A DNA stretch of 64,000 nt from Pseudomonas sp. Gutcm_11s (GCF_028649395.1 NZ_JAQSUW010000013.1:185757-249756); one strand, 5' to 3'; shown: positions 1-9,345, counted from the stretch's first letter. Numbers and translations: made by a program. Notes: generated by a model not told the origin, from the letters alone.

Positions 1-133
1 TCAGCAGCAGGGTGAAACGCTTGGCGGCGCTGGCGGCCTCGGCCACAGCCAGGCTCAACGCGGCTCCGGGCAGGTTGCCCCAGTGCTGTTTGCCGGCGGC
101 GCCCGGCAGTTTCGGCAAGTGCAGTACGGACAC
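1..133 (-). CDS. mfd: Transcription-repair coupling factor Mfd, N-terminal fragment
   Basis: Only the first 44 codons lie in the window; the gene runs off the left edge. Read from a GTG at 133, the peptide includes KQHWGNLPGAALSLAVAEA, which I recognise as the conserved N-terminus of Pseudomonas Mfd, the ATP-driven translocase that removes RNA polymerase stalled at DNA lesions and recruits UvrA. The gene is divergent from gap, the usual Pseudomonas arrangement. None of the helicase motifs can be seen here. The GTG start is preferred because the homology begins a few residues after it and a good promoter lies just upstream. Confidence 0.85.
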   Translation of the reverse strand, partial: MSVLHLPKLPGAAGKQHWGNLPGAALSLAVAEAASAAKRFTLLL

Positions 134-168
134 AGGTGTCGCGGCCCCAGGCGAAAAAGAAGGCGGCA

Positions 169-198
169 ATTGTAACGAGGCGAGGCATCCACTGTCAG
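169..198 (-). promoter_or_regulatory. Predicted sigma70 promoter of mfd
   Basis: On the minus strand CTGACA (193-198) is followed after 18 bases by TACAAT (169-174). Each hexamer matches the consensus at five of six positions. The start point would be near 162, giving a leader of about 30 bases for mfd. It is back to back with the gap promoter. Confidence 0.55.
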
Positions 199-214
199 TT
201 ACGACGGGCGCACA

Positions 215-243
215 TTGCTCAGCGCAGTGGGCGCCGTCATAAT
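215..243 (+). promoter_or_regulatory. Predicted sigma70 promoter of gap
   Basis: TTGCTC (215-220), a 17-base spacer, then CATAAT (238-243). Transcription would start near 250, about 37 bases before the GTG start of gap. A GGAAGG ribosome binding site sits at 272-277. Confidence 0.5.
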
Positions 244-286
244 GTAGCCCCTTTTTTCAGCCCCTACATGTGGAAGGTAATTGCCC

Positions 287-1738
287 GTGACCCAGAAGCC
301 CGACCAGTGTCTCGGTGAGTGGATCGATCGTGAAGCCCTCGCAGAAGCGATGATTCCTATGATTGGTCAGCTCTACCGCAACAACAGCGTGGTGACCTCG
401 ATCTACGGCCGTGGTCTGATCAACCGTTCGGTGATCGACATCCTCAAAGCCCATCGTTTTGCCCGTCACCGCCTGGCTGACGAAGGCAACGAGCTGTCGG
501 TGCACGATACCTTCCCGATCCTCAAGGCCATGAGCGAGCTCAAGCTGGGCGCCGCCTCCGTGGACCTGGGCAAGATGGCCAGCAAGTTCAAGACCGAAGG
601 CAATGGCCGTGCCGTCGAGCAGTTCGTCAAGGACGAGCTGGCCGACGTGGTTGGCAAGCAGAACGGCGCTGCCCGCGAAGGCACCGACGTGGTCCTGTAC
701 GGTTTCGGCCGCATCGGCCGCCTGCTGGCGCGCATCCTGATCGAGAAAACCGGTGGCGGCGACGGCCTGCGTCTGCGCGCCATCGTTGTACGCAAGGGCG
801 CCAGCAATGACCTGGTCAAGCGCGCCAGCCTGCTGCGTCGCGACTCGGTACACGGCAAGTTCGATGGCACCATCACCATCGACGAAGAAAACAACACCCT
901 GACCGCCAACGGCAACCTGATCCAGGTGATCTATGCCAAGTCGCCGACCGAAGTCGACTACACCCAGTACGGCATCAAGAATGCCCTGCTGGTCGACAAC
1001 ACCGGCGTATGGCGTGATGCCGAGGGCCTGGGCCAGCACCTGGCCTGCCCGGGTGTCGATCGCGTTGTCCTGACCGCACCGGGCAAGGGTGCGCTGAAGA
1101 ACATCGTGCACGGCATCAACCACAGCGAAATCACCGCTGAGGACAAGATCATCTCCGCCGCTTCCTGCACCACCAACGCCATCGTGCCGGTGCTCAAGGC
1201 GATCAATGATCAATACGGCATCGTCAACGGCCACGTCGAAACCGTTCACTCGTACACCAACGACCAGAACCTGATCGACAACTTCCACAAGGGCGATCGC
1301 CGTGGCCGCAGCGCCCCGCTGAACATGGTGATCACCGAGACCGGTGCCGCCACTGCCGCCGCCAAGGCCCTGCCGGTCCTGAAAGGCAAGCTGACCGGCA
1401 ACGCCATTCGCGTACCGACGCCGAACGTCTCCATGGCCATCCTCAACCTGAACCTGGAGAAGGCCACCACTCGCGAAGAGATCAACGAGTACCTGCGCCA
1501 GATGGCCATGCACTCGGACCTGCAGAAGCAGATCGACTTCGTCCAGTCGCAGGAAGTGGTCTCCACCGACTTCGTCGGCTCGCGCCACGCCGGTGTGGTC
1601 GATGCCGAAGCCACCATCGCCAACGACAACCGCGTCGTGCTGTACGTGTGGTACGACAACGAGTTCGGCTACAGCTGCCAGGTGGTTCGCGTGATGGAAG
1701 ACATGGCTGGGGTCAACCCGCCGGCCTTCCCGCGCTAA
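287..1738 (+). CDS. gap: Glyceraldehyde-3-phosphate dehydrogenase, long form
   Basis: NAD(P)-dependent oxidation of glyceraldehyde 3-phosphate in glycolysis/gluconeogenesis. The Rossmann motif GFGRIGR is near residue 140 and the catalytic cysteine lies in SAASCTTNA near residue 294. The protein is 483 aa, about 150 residues longer than the usual 330-aa enzyme, because of an N-terminal extension of roughly 130 residues before the nucleotide-binding domain. This is the form next to mfd in pseudomonads (PA3001 type). I chose GTG 287 rather than TTG 281 because GGAAGG at 272-277 is well spaced from it and the protein then begins MTQKPDQ as I recall for relatives. A palindromic terminator follows. 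Confidence 0.93.
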   Translation: MTQKPDQCLGEWIDREALAEAMIPMIGQLYRNNSVVTSIYGRGLINRSVIDILKAHRFARHRLADEGNELSVHDTFPILKAMSELKLGAASVDLGKMASKFKTEGNGRAVEQFVKDELADVVGKQNGAAREGTDVVLYGFGRIGRLLARILIEKTGGGDGLRLRAIVVRKGASNDLVKRASLLRRDSVHGKFDGTITIDEENNTLTANGNLIQVIYAKSPTEVDYTQYGIKNALLVDNTGVWRDAEGLGQHLACPGVDRVVLTAPGKGALKNIVHGINHSEITAEDKIISAASCTTNAIVPVLKAINDQYGIVNGHVETVHSYTNDQNLIDNFHKGDRRGRSAPLNMVITETGAATAAAKALPVLKGKLTGNAIRVPTPNVSMAILNLNLEKATTREEINEYLRQMAMHSDLQKQIDFVQSQEVVSTDFVGSRHAGVVDAEATIANDNRVVLYVWYDNEFGYSCQVVRVMEDMAGVNPPAFPR

Positions 1739-1758
1739 TCCGCGAGAGCAGTAAACAG

Positions 1759-1783
1759 AACGGGAGCCTAGGCTCCCGTTTTG
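1759..1783 (+). terminator. Rho-independent terminator after gap
   Basis: A perfect inverted repeat AACGGGAGCC-TA-GGCTCCCGTT (1759-1780) runs into a short T tract. It may act in both directions, since the hydroxylase gene converges on it from the minus strand. Confidence 0.8.
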
Positions 1784-1809
1784 CATTTCAGCGGCCGCTA
1801 TTTTGCCAG

Positions 1810-2550
1810 TCACCCTTTGCTGGTCTTGAACAGCAGATCCAGCAGGCGATTGGTGAAGCCGTAGTTCACGTTGCCGAGGGTGTGATGGAAGCGGTGGTAG
1901 GTCGGATGATTGATCAGCTTCTTGAGCCAGTGCTGGTCACTGAGGCTGGGCATCAGGTCGTAATTACAGTGGATGCAGGTGGTGTAGACCATGCCTACGG
2001 CATGCAGCACCAGTGCCGTGCCCACTCCCAGAGGCATCAGCAGCATGAACAGCGGCAGTGTGCCGGCGATGATCATCGCTTCGATGGGGTGCACGCTGTA
2101 GCTGGAGTAGGGGGTGACCCTGACCGATAGGTGATGCACGCGATGAAAGCGGGACAGCGCGCGGGTGTGCAGCAGCCTATGGGTCGCGTATGAATAGATG
2201 TTGTTGAACACGACGAAACTGCTGATCTGCAGTGCGGCCTGCAGCCAGCTTGTGGGCCAGATCCCGACGCAGAGCCAGCGGTAGCTGAGGGAGGCCAGGC
2301 CTAGAATCAGGCAGGCGATCAGGCCGTTGCGGATTTCTCGCTGCAGTTGGCCTGGCTGGGCGGGGCGCTGATCCAGTGGTCGGCCGATGCCCAGCATGGG
2401 CATGATCTTCTCCGTCAGCAGCAGCCCGATGCCACCGCCGAGCAGGTAGATAAGGCAGTGCACGCCAATGGCCACGAGCAGGGCAACTGGCAGACTGGCC
2501 TGTAGCCAGGCGCTGAGTAGCGTTTCAAAAGACTCCAGCATCCATTGCAT
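1810..2550 (-). CDS. Sterol desaturase / fatty acid hydroxylase family membrane protein
   Basis: An integral-membrane di-iron enzyme, 246 aa. Hydrophobic segments lie at about residues 15-48, 75-120 and 155-190. The three histidine clusters are intact: HRLLH (124-128), HRVHH (136-140) and HRFHH (219-223), which ligate the iron pair in this superfamily. The family hydroxylates or desaturates lipids or sterol-like substrates; the substrate here cannot be told. It lies 15 bases downstream of the Mpo1-like gene on the same strand, so the two are probably one transcript concerned with lipid modification. Confidence 0.85.
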   Translation of the reverse strand: MQWMLESFETLLSAWLQASLPVALLVAIGVHCLIYLLGGGIGLLLTEKIMPMLGIGRPLDQRPAQPGQLQREIRNGLIACLILGLASLSYRWLCVGIWPTSWLQAALQISSFVVFNNIYSYATHRLLHTRALSRFHRVHHLSVRVTPYSSYSVHPIEAMIIAGTLPLFMLLMPLGVGTALVLHAVGMVYTTCIHCNYDLMPSLSDQHWLKKLINHPTYHRFHHTLGNVNYGFTNRLLDLLFKTSKG

Positions 2551-2565
2551 TGTGTCTTCTCAGGG

Positions 2566-2868
2566 TTAGAAAGGCAGCTTGCCTGACAACATCTGGGCAA
2601 ACATGCGCAGATTGGCGCGGGCCGTAAGGATGGGGTGCTTGAACTCGATCTCGTCGGAGGGCTCCACCCAGCGGTGCCCGATCCATATTGCCAGCAGCCC
2701 CACTGCCGGGGCCAGGCCAAGGATTGCATAGTGATGAGTGAGGAGCGCCCACACGACGATGCCTGCAGCGATAGCCCAGCCTAGTAAATGAATCCGTCGA
2801 TTCCAGGGTTGCTGGTGCGACTCCATGTAGAGTGAGTAGAACTCATCGAATGAGCGAAAGGGCTGCAT
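2566..2868 (-). CDS. Mpo1-like (DUF962) membrane protein
   Basis: A 100-aa protein beginning MQPFRSFDEFYSLYMESH, with HQQPWNRRIHLLG and a later GHRWVEP motif, plus two hydrophobic segments (about 27-45 and 48-66). These features fit the DUF962/Mpo1 family. Yeast Mpo1 is an iron-dependent dioxygenase that shortens 2-hydroxy fatty acids by alpha-oxidation. Bacterial members are usually annotated DUF962, and enzymatic activity here is inferred only. It is first in a two-gene unit with the fatty acid hydroxylase, which could make a hydroxylated substrate for it. Confidence 0.7.
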   Translation of the reverse strand: MQPFRSFDEFYSLYMESHQQPWNRRIHLLGWAIAAGIVVWALLTHHYAILGLAPAVGLLAIWIGHRWVEPSDEIEFKHPILTARANLRMFAQMLSGKLPF

Positions 2869-3001
2869 GGTTTTCCTGTTGGGGCTGGCTGTGGCTGGTG
2901 GTCAGGATAGCGCTACTGGCTAGAAGGTGATGTGTTTGTACAGTTCTTCAATTTTTCGCTGCGCTAGCATTCTGCACACTGCCATTTCTGGGGGTGCTGG
3001 G

Positions 3002-4009
3002 TTGGTCAAATATGTTTCTCTACTGCTCGTTGTAGTGGTTCTGAATGCGTGCAAGGCACCTGTCGAAGAGTTCGGCGGGCCGGCCATGGGCAGCCATTAC
3101 TCGTTGAAGTATGTGCAGACCGAAGGCGTGCCGCCGCAAGAGCGCCTGCAGGGCGAGGTGGAAGGGTTGCTGAGCGAGGTCGATCAGCAGATGTCGACCT
3201 GGCGCGCGGACTCCGACCTGTCGCGTTTCAATCGCTTGCCGGCCGGTGCCTGCATGCCGATGCCTGAGCCGGTGCTGGAACTGGTGCGTCTCGGCGTCGA
3301 GCTGTCCACCGCCAGCACTGGCGCCTTCGACCTTACGGTACAGCCGCTGATGGACCTCTGGGGCTTCGGTGCGCAGTCGCGTGGTCATCGGCTGCCTGCG
3401 GACGAAGAGATAGCCGCGGTCATGCCTGTGATCGGCCAGCGCCACCTGCGCATCGCCGATGGTCGGTTGTGCAAGGATGCCGCCGTGCGCCTCGACCTGG
3501 ATGCCATCGCCGCTGGCGCAGCGGTGGATCGCATTGCCGCGCGCCTGGTCGAGCTGGGCGTGCACAGCTTCCTGCTGGAGATTACCGGCGAGCTGAAGGC
3601 GGTGGGGCGCAAGCCGGACGGCTCACCCTGGATCATCGCCATCGAGGCGCCGCGTGACGACCGCCGCGAGGAGCAGCTGCGGCTGCAGCTGGATGGCCTC
3701 GGACTGTCCACTTCGGGCGACTATCGCAATTACTTCGAGGTCGGCGGCAAGCGCTACTCGCATACCTTCGATCCGCGTACTGGCAGGCCGGTGGAGCACG
3801 ATCTCGCCTCGGTCAGCGTGGTGGATGCCTCGGTGCTGCGCGCCGACGGTCTGTCTACCATGTTGATGGTGCTGGGGGCGGAGTCGGGCATGGCCTATGC
3901 CGAGCGCGAGGGCGTGGCCGCGCTGTTCATTCAGCGCAGCGGCAAGTCCTTCGTCACCCGGGCCAGCCCGGCCTTCGTCGCGCGCTTCGGTGAGCCGGGG
4001 TCCATGTAG
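3002..4009 (+). CDS. apbE: FAD:protein FMN transferase ApbE, lipoprotein
   Basis: Transfers FMN from FAD to a Thr/Ser of target flavoproteins such as NqrB/NqrC or RnfG/RnfD, acting on the periplasmic side. The N-terminus from TTG 3002 gives a hydrophobic stretch ending in a lipobox LNAC, so it is probably lipidated. Typical motifs follow: LDAIAAGAAVD, GDYRNYF, HTFDPRTG and ADGLST. An open frame reaches back to GTG 2927/ATG 2930. I prefer TTG 3002 because GGGGGTG lies about six bases before it and it gives a normal signal peptide, but the start is uncertain. In P. aeruginosa the nqr operon lies directly upstream; here it is absent. Confidence 0.88.
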   Translation: MVKYVSLLLVVVVLNACKAPVEEFGGPAMGSHYSLKYVQTEGVPPQERLQGEVEGLLSEVDQQMSTWRADSDLSRFNRLPAGACMPMPEPVLELVRLGVELSTASTGAFDLTVQPLMDLWGFGAQSRGHRLPADEEIAAVMPVIGQRHLRIADGRLCKDAAVRLDLDAIAAGAAVDRIAARLVELGVHSFLLEITGELKAVGRKPDGSPWIIAIEAPRDDRREEQLRLQLDGLGLSTSGDYRNYFEVGGKRYSHTFDPRTGRPVEHDLASVSVVDASVLRADGLSTMLMVLGAESGMAYAEREGVAALFIQRSGKSFVTRASPAFVARFGEPGSM

Positions 4010-4163
4010 TGGATAGAAAGCTCGCCTACGACGCGACCAAGCGCTAATGTGCGCGGCAAAATCACACGGCTAAGCTATGTGAAGCATTTCGAGATCGCGG
4101 CCATGGGGTGCTGCGGTCGATCCGGGCGCCGCTGGAGCGCCCGGCGCGCGATGAGGAGTAAGC

Positions 4164-5558
4164 ATGGCGGTCTACAACTACGACGTGGTGGTGCTGGGCT
4201 CGGGCCCGGCGGGCGAAGGCGCGGCGATGAACGCGGCCAAGGCCGGGCGCAAGGTGGCGGTAGTCGACAACCGTCCTCTGGTCGGCGGCAACTGCACCCA
4301 CCTCGGCACCATCCCGTCCAAGGCGCTGCGCCACTCGGTGCGCCAGATCATGCAGTACAACACCAATCCGCTGTTCCGCCAGATCGGCGAGCCGCGCTGG
4401 TTCTCCTTCCCGGACGTGCTCAAGAGCGCCGAGCGTGTGATCTCCAAGCAGGTCGCCTCGCGCACCGGCTATTACGCACGTAACCGCGTCGACGTGTTCT
4501 TCGGCACAGCCAGCTTCCATGACGAGCAGACCGTGGAAGTGGTCTGCGCCAGCGGTGTGGTGGAGAAGCTGGTGGCCAAGCAGGTCATCATCGCCACCGG
4601 TTCGCGGCCCTATCGCCCGGCCGACGTGGACTTCAACCACGCGCGTATCTACGACAGCGACACCATCCTCAGCCTGACCCACACCCCGCGCCGGATCATC
4701 ATCTATGGCGCCGGCGTGATCGGTTCCGAGTACGCCTCGATCTTCAGTGGCCTGGGCGTGCTGGTCGACCTGATCGACAACCGCGACCAGCTGCTCAGCT
4801 TCCTCGACGACGAGATATCCGACGCCCTCAGCTACCACCTGCGCAACAACAACGTGCTGATCCGTCACAACGAGGAGTACGAGCGCATCGAGGGTCTGGA
4901 CAACGGCGTGATCCTGCACCTCAAGTCAGGCAAGAAGATCAAGGCCGACTGCCTGCTGTGGTGCAACGGCCGTACCGGCAACACCGACAAGCTGGGCCTG
5001 GAGAACATCGGTATCAAGGTCAACAGTCGTGGCCAGATCGACGTCGACCAGCAGTACCGCACCTCGGTGTCGAACATCTTCGCCGCTGGTGATGTGATCG
5101 GCTGGCCGAGCCTGGCCAGTGCCGCCGCCGACCAGGGCCGCTCGGCCGCCGGTAGCGCGGTGGAGAACGACAGCTGGCGCTTCGTCGACGACGTGCCGAC
5201 CGGCATCTACACCATTCCGGAGATCAGCTCGATCGGCAAGAACGAGAAGGAGCTGACCCAGGCCAAGATTCCCTACGAGGTCGGCAAGGCCTTCTTCAAG
5301 GGCATGGCGCGTGCGCAGATCTCCCACGAGCCGGTGGGCATGCTGAAGATCCTGTTCCACCGCGAGACCCTGGAAATCCTCGGCGTGCACTGCTTCGGCT
5401 ACCAGGCCTCGGAGATCGTGCACATCGGCCAGGCGATCATGAACCAGAAGGGCGAGGCGAATACCATCAAGTACTTCGTCAACACCACCTTCAACTACCC
5501 GACCATGGCCGAGGCCTATCGGGTGGCTGCGTTCGACGGTCTCAACCGGCTTTTTTGA
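4164..5558 (+). CDS. sthA: Soluble pyridine nucleotide transhydrogenase SthA
   Basis: Cytoplasmic FAD enzyme of 464 aa that moves reducing equivalents between NADPH and NAD+. The FAD dinucleotide fold [10 protein letters not shown] is at residues 12-21 and a second Rossmann motif, [12 protein letters not shown], lies mid-protein. At the place where related disulfide reductases have CxxxxC, this protein has CTHLGT, so the second cysteine is lost, which is normal for SthA and separates it from lipoamide or glutathione reductases. A GAGGAG ribosome binding site precedes the ATG. It is followed by a strong bidirectional terminator. Confidence 0.96.
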   Translation: MAVYNYDVVVLGSGPAGEGAAMNAAKAGRKVAVVDNRPLVGGNCTHLGTIPSKALRHSVRQIMQYNTNPLFRQIGEPRWFSFPDVLKSAERVISKQVASRTGYYARNRVDVFFGTASFHDEQTVEVVCASGVVEKLVAKQVIIATGSRPYRPADVDFNHARIYDSDTILSLTHTPRRIIIYGAGVIGSEYASIFSGLGVLVDLIDNRDQLLSFLDDEISDALSYHLRNNNVLIRHNEEYERIEGLDNGVILHLKSGKKIKADCLLWCNGRTGNTDKLGLENIGIKVNSRGQIDVDQQYRTSVSNIFAAGDVIGWPSLASAAADQGRSAAGSAVENDSWRFVDDVPTGIYTIPEISSIGKNEKELTQAKIPYEVGKAFFKGMARAQISHEPVGMLKILFHRETLEILGVHCFGYQASEIVHIGQAIMNQKGEANTIKYFVNTTFNYPTMAEAYRVAAFDGLNRLF

Positions 5559-5660
5559 GCGGCTCCGACCGGTGGCCTGAGCCGGTCGGGGATCCCCTCA
5601 ACGACTCCCGCACCTGGCGCTGGCCGAATCGGGAGAGCTTCTGACCAGGCGCGATGCTGC

Positions 5661-5694
5661 AAAAAGAAACCGGCCCTCGGGCCGGTTTCTTTTT
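5661..5694. terminator. Bidirectional terminator between sthA and the GDPD gene
   Basis: A perfect 16-bp stem (AAAAAGAAACCGGCCC and its complement) with a 2-base centre, flanked by A and T runs, so it can stop transcription from both converging genes. Confidence 0.9.
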
Positions 5695-5725
5695 GTCCGC
5701 GTTCTTTTGTCCGCGAGAAGCGTGC

Positions 5726-6445
5726 TCAGCGCTTGAGCGTGTCGACCGCCAGCCCGGGGAAGTCGGTAATGATGCTGTCCGCGCCGAAGTCGGCCAGGCG
5801 GCGCATCAGGGCTGGCTCGTTGACCGTCCATACCGACACGTGCAGGCCGGCCTTCTGCGCCTTGAGCAGGCGTTCCGGGGTGCACAGGGTCCAGTTCAGC
5901 GCGAGCATCGAGCATTCGTGGTGGGCGGCGACCTTGAGCGGGTCCAGCCAGTTGTATTCGGCCACCAGACCCCGCGACAGCTCCGGTGCCAGGCGGCGCA
6001 GGGCGCGCAGCACTTCGCGCGAGCTGCTGGTGACGGTGATGCGGTCCTTGATGCCGAAACGCTCGGCCAGGGCCTGGATGGCCAGCACGGTGCGTGCGGC
6101 GCGCACTCGCGAGGCGCTCTTCACTTCCAGTTGCCAATGCTCGAAAGGGCACTGCTCGAACAATGCTTCCAGCTTGGGAATGGGGCAGGGCGTCTTCCAG
6201 CCGGGGCCGCCCAGGCGGGCGTCGAGGGTGACCAGTTCGGCGGCCTCGTGCTCCACCACCTTGCCGCGCCGGCCGGTGGTGCGCTTGAGCGTCGGGTCGT
6301 GGATCACCATCAGCTCGCCGTCGCGCGACAGGTGCAGGTCCAGCTCGCAGCGGGTGACGCCGTGAGCGAGACATTGCTGGAAGCTGGCGAGGGTGTTTTC
6401 CGGTGCTTCGCCCTTGGCGCCGCGGTGGCCGTAGATGAGGGTCAC
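5726..6445 (-). CDS. ugpQ: Glycerophosphodiester phosphodiesterase
   Basis: Hydrolyses glycerophosphodiesters to sn-glycerol 3-phosphate and an alcohol; no signal peptide, so cytoplasmic (UgpQ type). The 239-aa GDPD TIM barrel shows the catalytic and metal set: GHRGAKGEAPENT at the N-terminus, then CELDLHLSRDGELMVIHDP. Later strands carry EVKS and a C-terminal VWTVNEP. It is the last gene of a minus-strand trio and overlaps its upstream neighbour by four bases. The symbol is assigned by family, not by operon context. Confidence 0.9.
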   Translation of the reverse strand: MTLIYGHRGAKGEAPENTLASFQQCLAHGVTRCELDLHLSRDGELMVIHDPTLKRTTGRRGKVVEHEAAELVTLDARLGGPGWKTPCPIPKLEALFEQCPFEHWQLEVKSASRVRAARTVLAIQALAERFGIKDRITVTSSSREVLRALRRLAPELSRGLVAEYNWLDPLKVAAHHECSMLALNWTLCTPERLLKAQKAGLHVSVWTVNEPALMRRLADFGADSIITDFPGLAVDTLKR

Positions 6446-6741
6446 TGTTGATCCTTGATGGGGTAGTGCTGCTGGTGATGCAGCACGCTGTTGATCACGT
6501 GGTCGTATTCGAAGTAGACGCTGAAGCTGCGGTAGTCCCAGCGGGTGATCGGCGGCTGCCCCACCGGTGCATGTTCCTCGTCGGCCAGGCCGAAGCGCTC
6601 CAGTACCGAGCGTTTGGACTCGCCCTTCTGTGGCAGGTGGGCGACGGACTCACCCTGCTGGCCGATGGGGATCTCGATGGTTTCGGCCTGGGCCAGCGGC
6701 GCCAGCAACAGGGCGCAGAGCAGGGCGCAAGGCAGCCTCAT
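6442..6741 (-). CDS. Small exported protein of unknown function
   Basis: A 99-aa protein with a clear Sec signal peptide (MRLPCALLCALLLAPLAQAE, cleavage after AQA). The mature part is short and hydrophilic, with GESKRSVLERFG and a C-terminal part rich in aromatic residues (RWDYRSFSVYFEYDHVINSVL). It looks like a conserved hypothetical of pseudomonads. It overlaps both neighbours by four bases, so it is translationally coupled in the PilZ-protein/exported protein/GDPD operon. No function assigned. Confidence 0.75.
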   Translation of the reverse strand: MRLPCALLCALLLAPLAQAETIEIPIGQQGESVAHLPQKGESKRSVLERFGLADEEHAPVGQPPITRWDYRSFSVYFEYDHVINSVLHHQQHYPIKDQQ

Positions 6742-7313
6742 CGTTGCTGCTCCTTGGCGATGCGTCGCTCAAGGGCCTGTCTCTGCAGGATATGGCGGGC
6801 CAGCAGCTGGCGCTGGGCGTCGGTCAGTGCCTCGAACTCGGTGCCGATCTCGAACTGGCCATTGTCGCGGGGCTGGCAGTGCACGACCTGGGCGCGCAGC
6901 AACAAGCCCAGGGCCTGGGGCATGAGCACCATCTTGATCGCCAGGTGGCTGCCGGCTGGCACTGGCTTGGGATTGTTGAAGCTGATGCCGCCCTCGGAGA
7001 TGGACACCCTGCGCGGTGCGCCGATGTCGCGCAGCAGGCTCTGAGCCACGGCCTGGCCGAGCAGGTCGATGCGCTTGTTCATCACCTTCAGGTAGTTGGC
7101 CAGGGTGCGGTCGCGCTCGCTGATGTGGCGCAGCAGGTGCTGCGACTCGAAGTCCATCAGGTGCAGATCGCTGAGCAAATTGAACAGCGGCGAATTGTCG
7201 TGCAGTGGGTCACTTGCGTGCGCCTCGGCTCCGGAGAGCAGGCTGAAATCCAGTGCGATCGTATCCTCGATACGATAGTATTCGCGGCGATCATCGACGT
7301 CTTGATTCGACAT
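6738..7313 (-). CDS. PilZ-domain protein
   Basis: Predicted c-di-GMP-responsive protein of 191 aa. The RxxxR motif is present near the N-terminus (DRREYYRIED, R10 and R14), with an intervening helical region of about 90 residues, then VSISEGGISF, which matches the second PilZ motif (D/N)xSxxG except that Ser replaces Asp/Asn at the first position. This is a YcgR-like split layout. I set the start at 7313 (MSNQDVDD); the open frame continues 32 codons upstream but without family-like sequence. It is divergent from lolC. Output partner unknown. Confidence 0.75.
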   Translation of the reverse strand: MSNQDVDDRREYYRIEDTIALDFSLLSGAEAHASDPLHDNSPLFNLLSDLHLMDFESQHLLRHISERDRTLANYLKVMNKRIDLLGQAVAQSLLRDIGAPRRVSISEGGISFNNPKPVPAGSHLAIKMVLMPQALGLLLRAQVVHCQPRDNGQFEIGTEFEALTDAQRQLLARHILQRQALERRIAKEQQR

Positions 7314-7411
7314 GGCGAACCCATGGCAGCAGTGGTGGTCTGAGTGTAAGGCCGCGCGCCAGGCCTCGCCACAAGGACGTTTCTCTCTTTTCGCCAGCGA
7401 ACCCCTCACTC

Positions 7412-8668
7412 ATGTTCAGACCCCTGCCGTTCTTCATCGGCGTGCGCTACACGCGGGCCCGACGCCGCAGCCTGTTTGTCTCCTTCATCTCCCTGACTTC
7501 CATTATCGGCCTCGCCCTCGGCGTGCTGGTGATGATCGTCGTGCTGTCGGTCATGAATGGCTTCGACCGTGAGATGCGTGACCGCGTGCTGGGCATGGTG
7601 CCGCATGCGACCCTCGACAGCCCTACGCCGATCCAGGATTGGCGCACCATCGGTGAAGGGCTGCTGCGCCACCCGCAGGTGGCGGCCGTGGCGCCTTTCA
7701 CCCAGATGCAGGGGCTGCTGACCAACAACGGCCAGGTGCAGAAGGTACTGATCAACGCCATCGATCCCGCCGAAGAGGGCAAGGTGTCGATCATTGGTGA
7801 CTATTTCCTCAAGGATCAGGGCTCTCTCGATTCACTCGAGGCGGGCGGTTTCGGCATGGTCATCGGTGACCTGGCGGCGAAGAAGCTTGGCTTGAAGATC
7901 GGCGACAAGGTCACCTTCGTCGCGCCCGAGGTGGCGGTGACGCCCGCCGGCATGTTCCCGCGCATGAAGCGCTTCACCGTGGTCGGCATCTTCCACGTCG
8001 GCGCCGGCGAGATCGACGGCCACGTGGTGATGGCTCATGTGCAGGACGCTGGCCGCCTACTGCGCCTGAAGCCGGGTGAGGTGCAGGGCATCCGTCTCAA
8101 GCTGCATGACCTGTTCCAGGCGCCGCAGGTGGCCTGGGAGCTGGCCGGGCTGCTGCGCGACCAGGACTTCTACGCCCGCGACTGGACCCGTACCCACGGC
8201 AACCTGTACCAGGCCATCCGCATGGAGAAGACCATGATCGGCCTGCTTCTGCTGCTGATCGTCGCGGTCGCCGCTTTCAACATCATTTCCACCCTGGTGA
8301 TGGTGGTGACCGACAAGAAGTCGGACATCGCCATCCTGCGCACCCTCGGCGCCACCCCGCGGCAGATCATGGCCACCTTCATGGTCCAGGGCACCGTGAT
8401 CGGTGTGGTCGGCACCCTGCTGGGCGGCGTGCTCGGCGTGCTCGCGGCGCTGAACGTGAGCGCGGCGATCAAGGGGCTGGAGAGCCTGCTGGGCATCCAG
8501 TTCCTCAATGCCGAGGTGTATTTCATCGATTACCTGCCGTCGCAGGTGCAGGTCAGCGATGTGGCGCTGGTCTGCGGCGCGGCGCTGGTCCTGAGTTTCC
8601 TTGCCACCCTTTACCCGGCCTGGCGTGCTGCGCGCACCCAGCCTGCGGAGGCTTTGCGTTATGAGTGA
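7412..8668 (+). CDS. lolC: Lipoprotein-releasing ABC transporter permease LolC
   Basis: Inner-membrane subunit of LolCDE, which extracts outer-membrane lipoproteins from the inner membrane and passes them to LolA. 418 aa: one N-terminal membrane helix (about 20-45), a large periplasmic domain (about 45-270) and three C-terminal helices. It ends in the FtsX-like [24 protein letters not shown]. The start [19 protein letters not shown] matches the paralogous LolE at 9346, so I use ATG 7412. It overlaps lolD by eight bases. LolC and LolE here are obvious paralogues over their whole length. Confidence 0.95.
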   Translation: MFRPLPFFIGVRYTRARRRSLFVSFISLTSIIGLALGVLVMIVVLSVMNGFDREMRDRVLGMVPHATLDSPTPIQDWRTIGEGLLRHPQVAAVAPFTQMQGLLTNNGQVQKVLINAIDPAEEGKVSIIGDYFLKDQGSLDSLEAGGFGMVIGDLAAKKLGLKIGDKVTFVAPEVAVTPAGMFPRMKRFTVVGIFHVGAGEIDGHVVMAHVQDAGRLLRLKPGEVQGIRLKLHDLFQAPQVAWELAGLLRDQDFYARDWTRTHGNLYQAIRMEKTMIGLLLLLIVAVAAFNIISTLVMVVTDKKSDIAILRTLGATPRQIMATFMVQGTVIGVVGTLLGGVLGVLAALNVSAAIKGLESLLGIQFLNAEVYFIDYLPSQVQVSDVALVCGAALVLSFLATLYPAWRAARTQPAEALRYE

Positions 8669-9344
8669 CAAGTCCGTGCTGAGTTGCCGCAACCTGGGCA
8701 AGAGCTACGAGGAAGGCCCGCAGACCGTCGAGGTGCTGGCCAATGTCGAGCTGGAACTGTTGCCCGGTGAGCGCGTCGCCATCGTCGGTACCTCCGGCTC
8801 GGGCAAGAGCACGCTGCTGAACATGCTGGGCGGCCTGGATACGCCGAGCCGCGGCAGCGTCTGGCTGGCCGGCGAGGAACTGTCTGCACTCAACGAGAAG
8901 GCCCGCGGCCTGCTGCGCAACCGTGCGCTGGGCTTCGTCTACCAGTTCCACCACCTGCTGCCGGAGTTCACCGCGCTGGAGAACGTGTGCATGCCGCTGC
9001 TGATCGGCAAGACGCCGATCCCGGAAGTACGCCAGCGTGCCACCCAGCTGCTGGAGCGGGTCGGCCTCGGCCATCGCCTGTCGCACAAGCCGGCCGAACT
9101 GTCTGGTGGTGAGCGCCAGCGCGTGGCCATCGCCCGCGCCCTGGTCAACAACCCGGCGCTGGTGCTGCTCGACGAGCCGACCGGCAACCTCGACCAGCAC
9201 ACCGCCCAGGGCATCCAGGACCTGATGCGCGAGCTCAGCTCCTCGTCGCAGACCGCCTTCCTGGTGGTGACCCATGACCCGCAACTGGCAGGGCAGATGG
9301 ATCGCGTGCTGCGCCTGGAAGATGGTCGACTGGTAGCTGCCTGA
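8661..9344 (+). CDS. lolD: Lipoprotein-releasing ABC transporter ATPase LolD
   Basis: Cytoplasmic ATPase of LolCDE, 227 aa. The Walker [10 protein letters not shown] is at residues 43-51, the signature is [15 protein letters not shown] and the Walker B is [12 protein letters not shown]. The start [16 protein letters not shown] overlaps the end of lolC. One base separates its stop from the lolE start, so the three subunits are tightly coupled. Confidence 0.96.
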   Translation: MSDKSVLSCRNLGKSYEEGPQTVEVLANVELELLPGERVAIVGTSGSGKSTLLNMLGGLDTPSRGSVWLAGEELSALNEKARGLLRNRALGFVYQFHHLLPEFTALENVCMPLLIGKTPIPEVRQRATQLLERVGLGHRLSHKPAELSGGERQRVAIARALVNNPALVLLDEPTGNLDQHTAQGIQDLMRELSSSSQTAFLVVTHDPQLAGQMDRVLRLEDGRLVAA

Positions 9345-9345
9345 T

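Noticed and set aside
257..1813. A 518-aa minus-strand open frame opposite gap
   Set aside because: Antisense shadow of GAPDH; the sense frame has the complete catalytic motifs.
4009..4048. A short frame directly after apbE (GTG-GAT-AGA...TAA) as an nqrM-like gene
   Set aside because: Only about a dozen codons, without the cysteines of NqrM.
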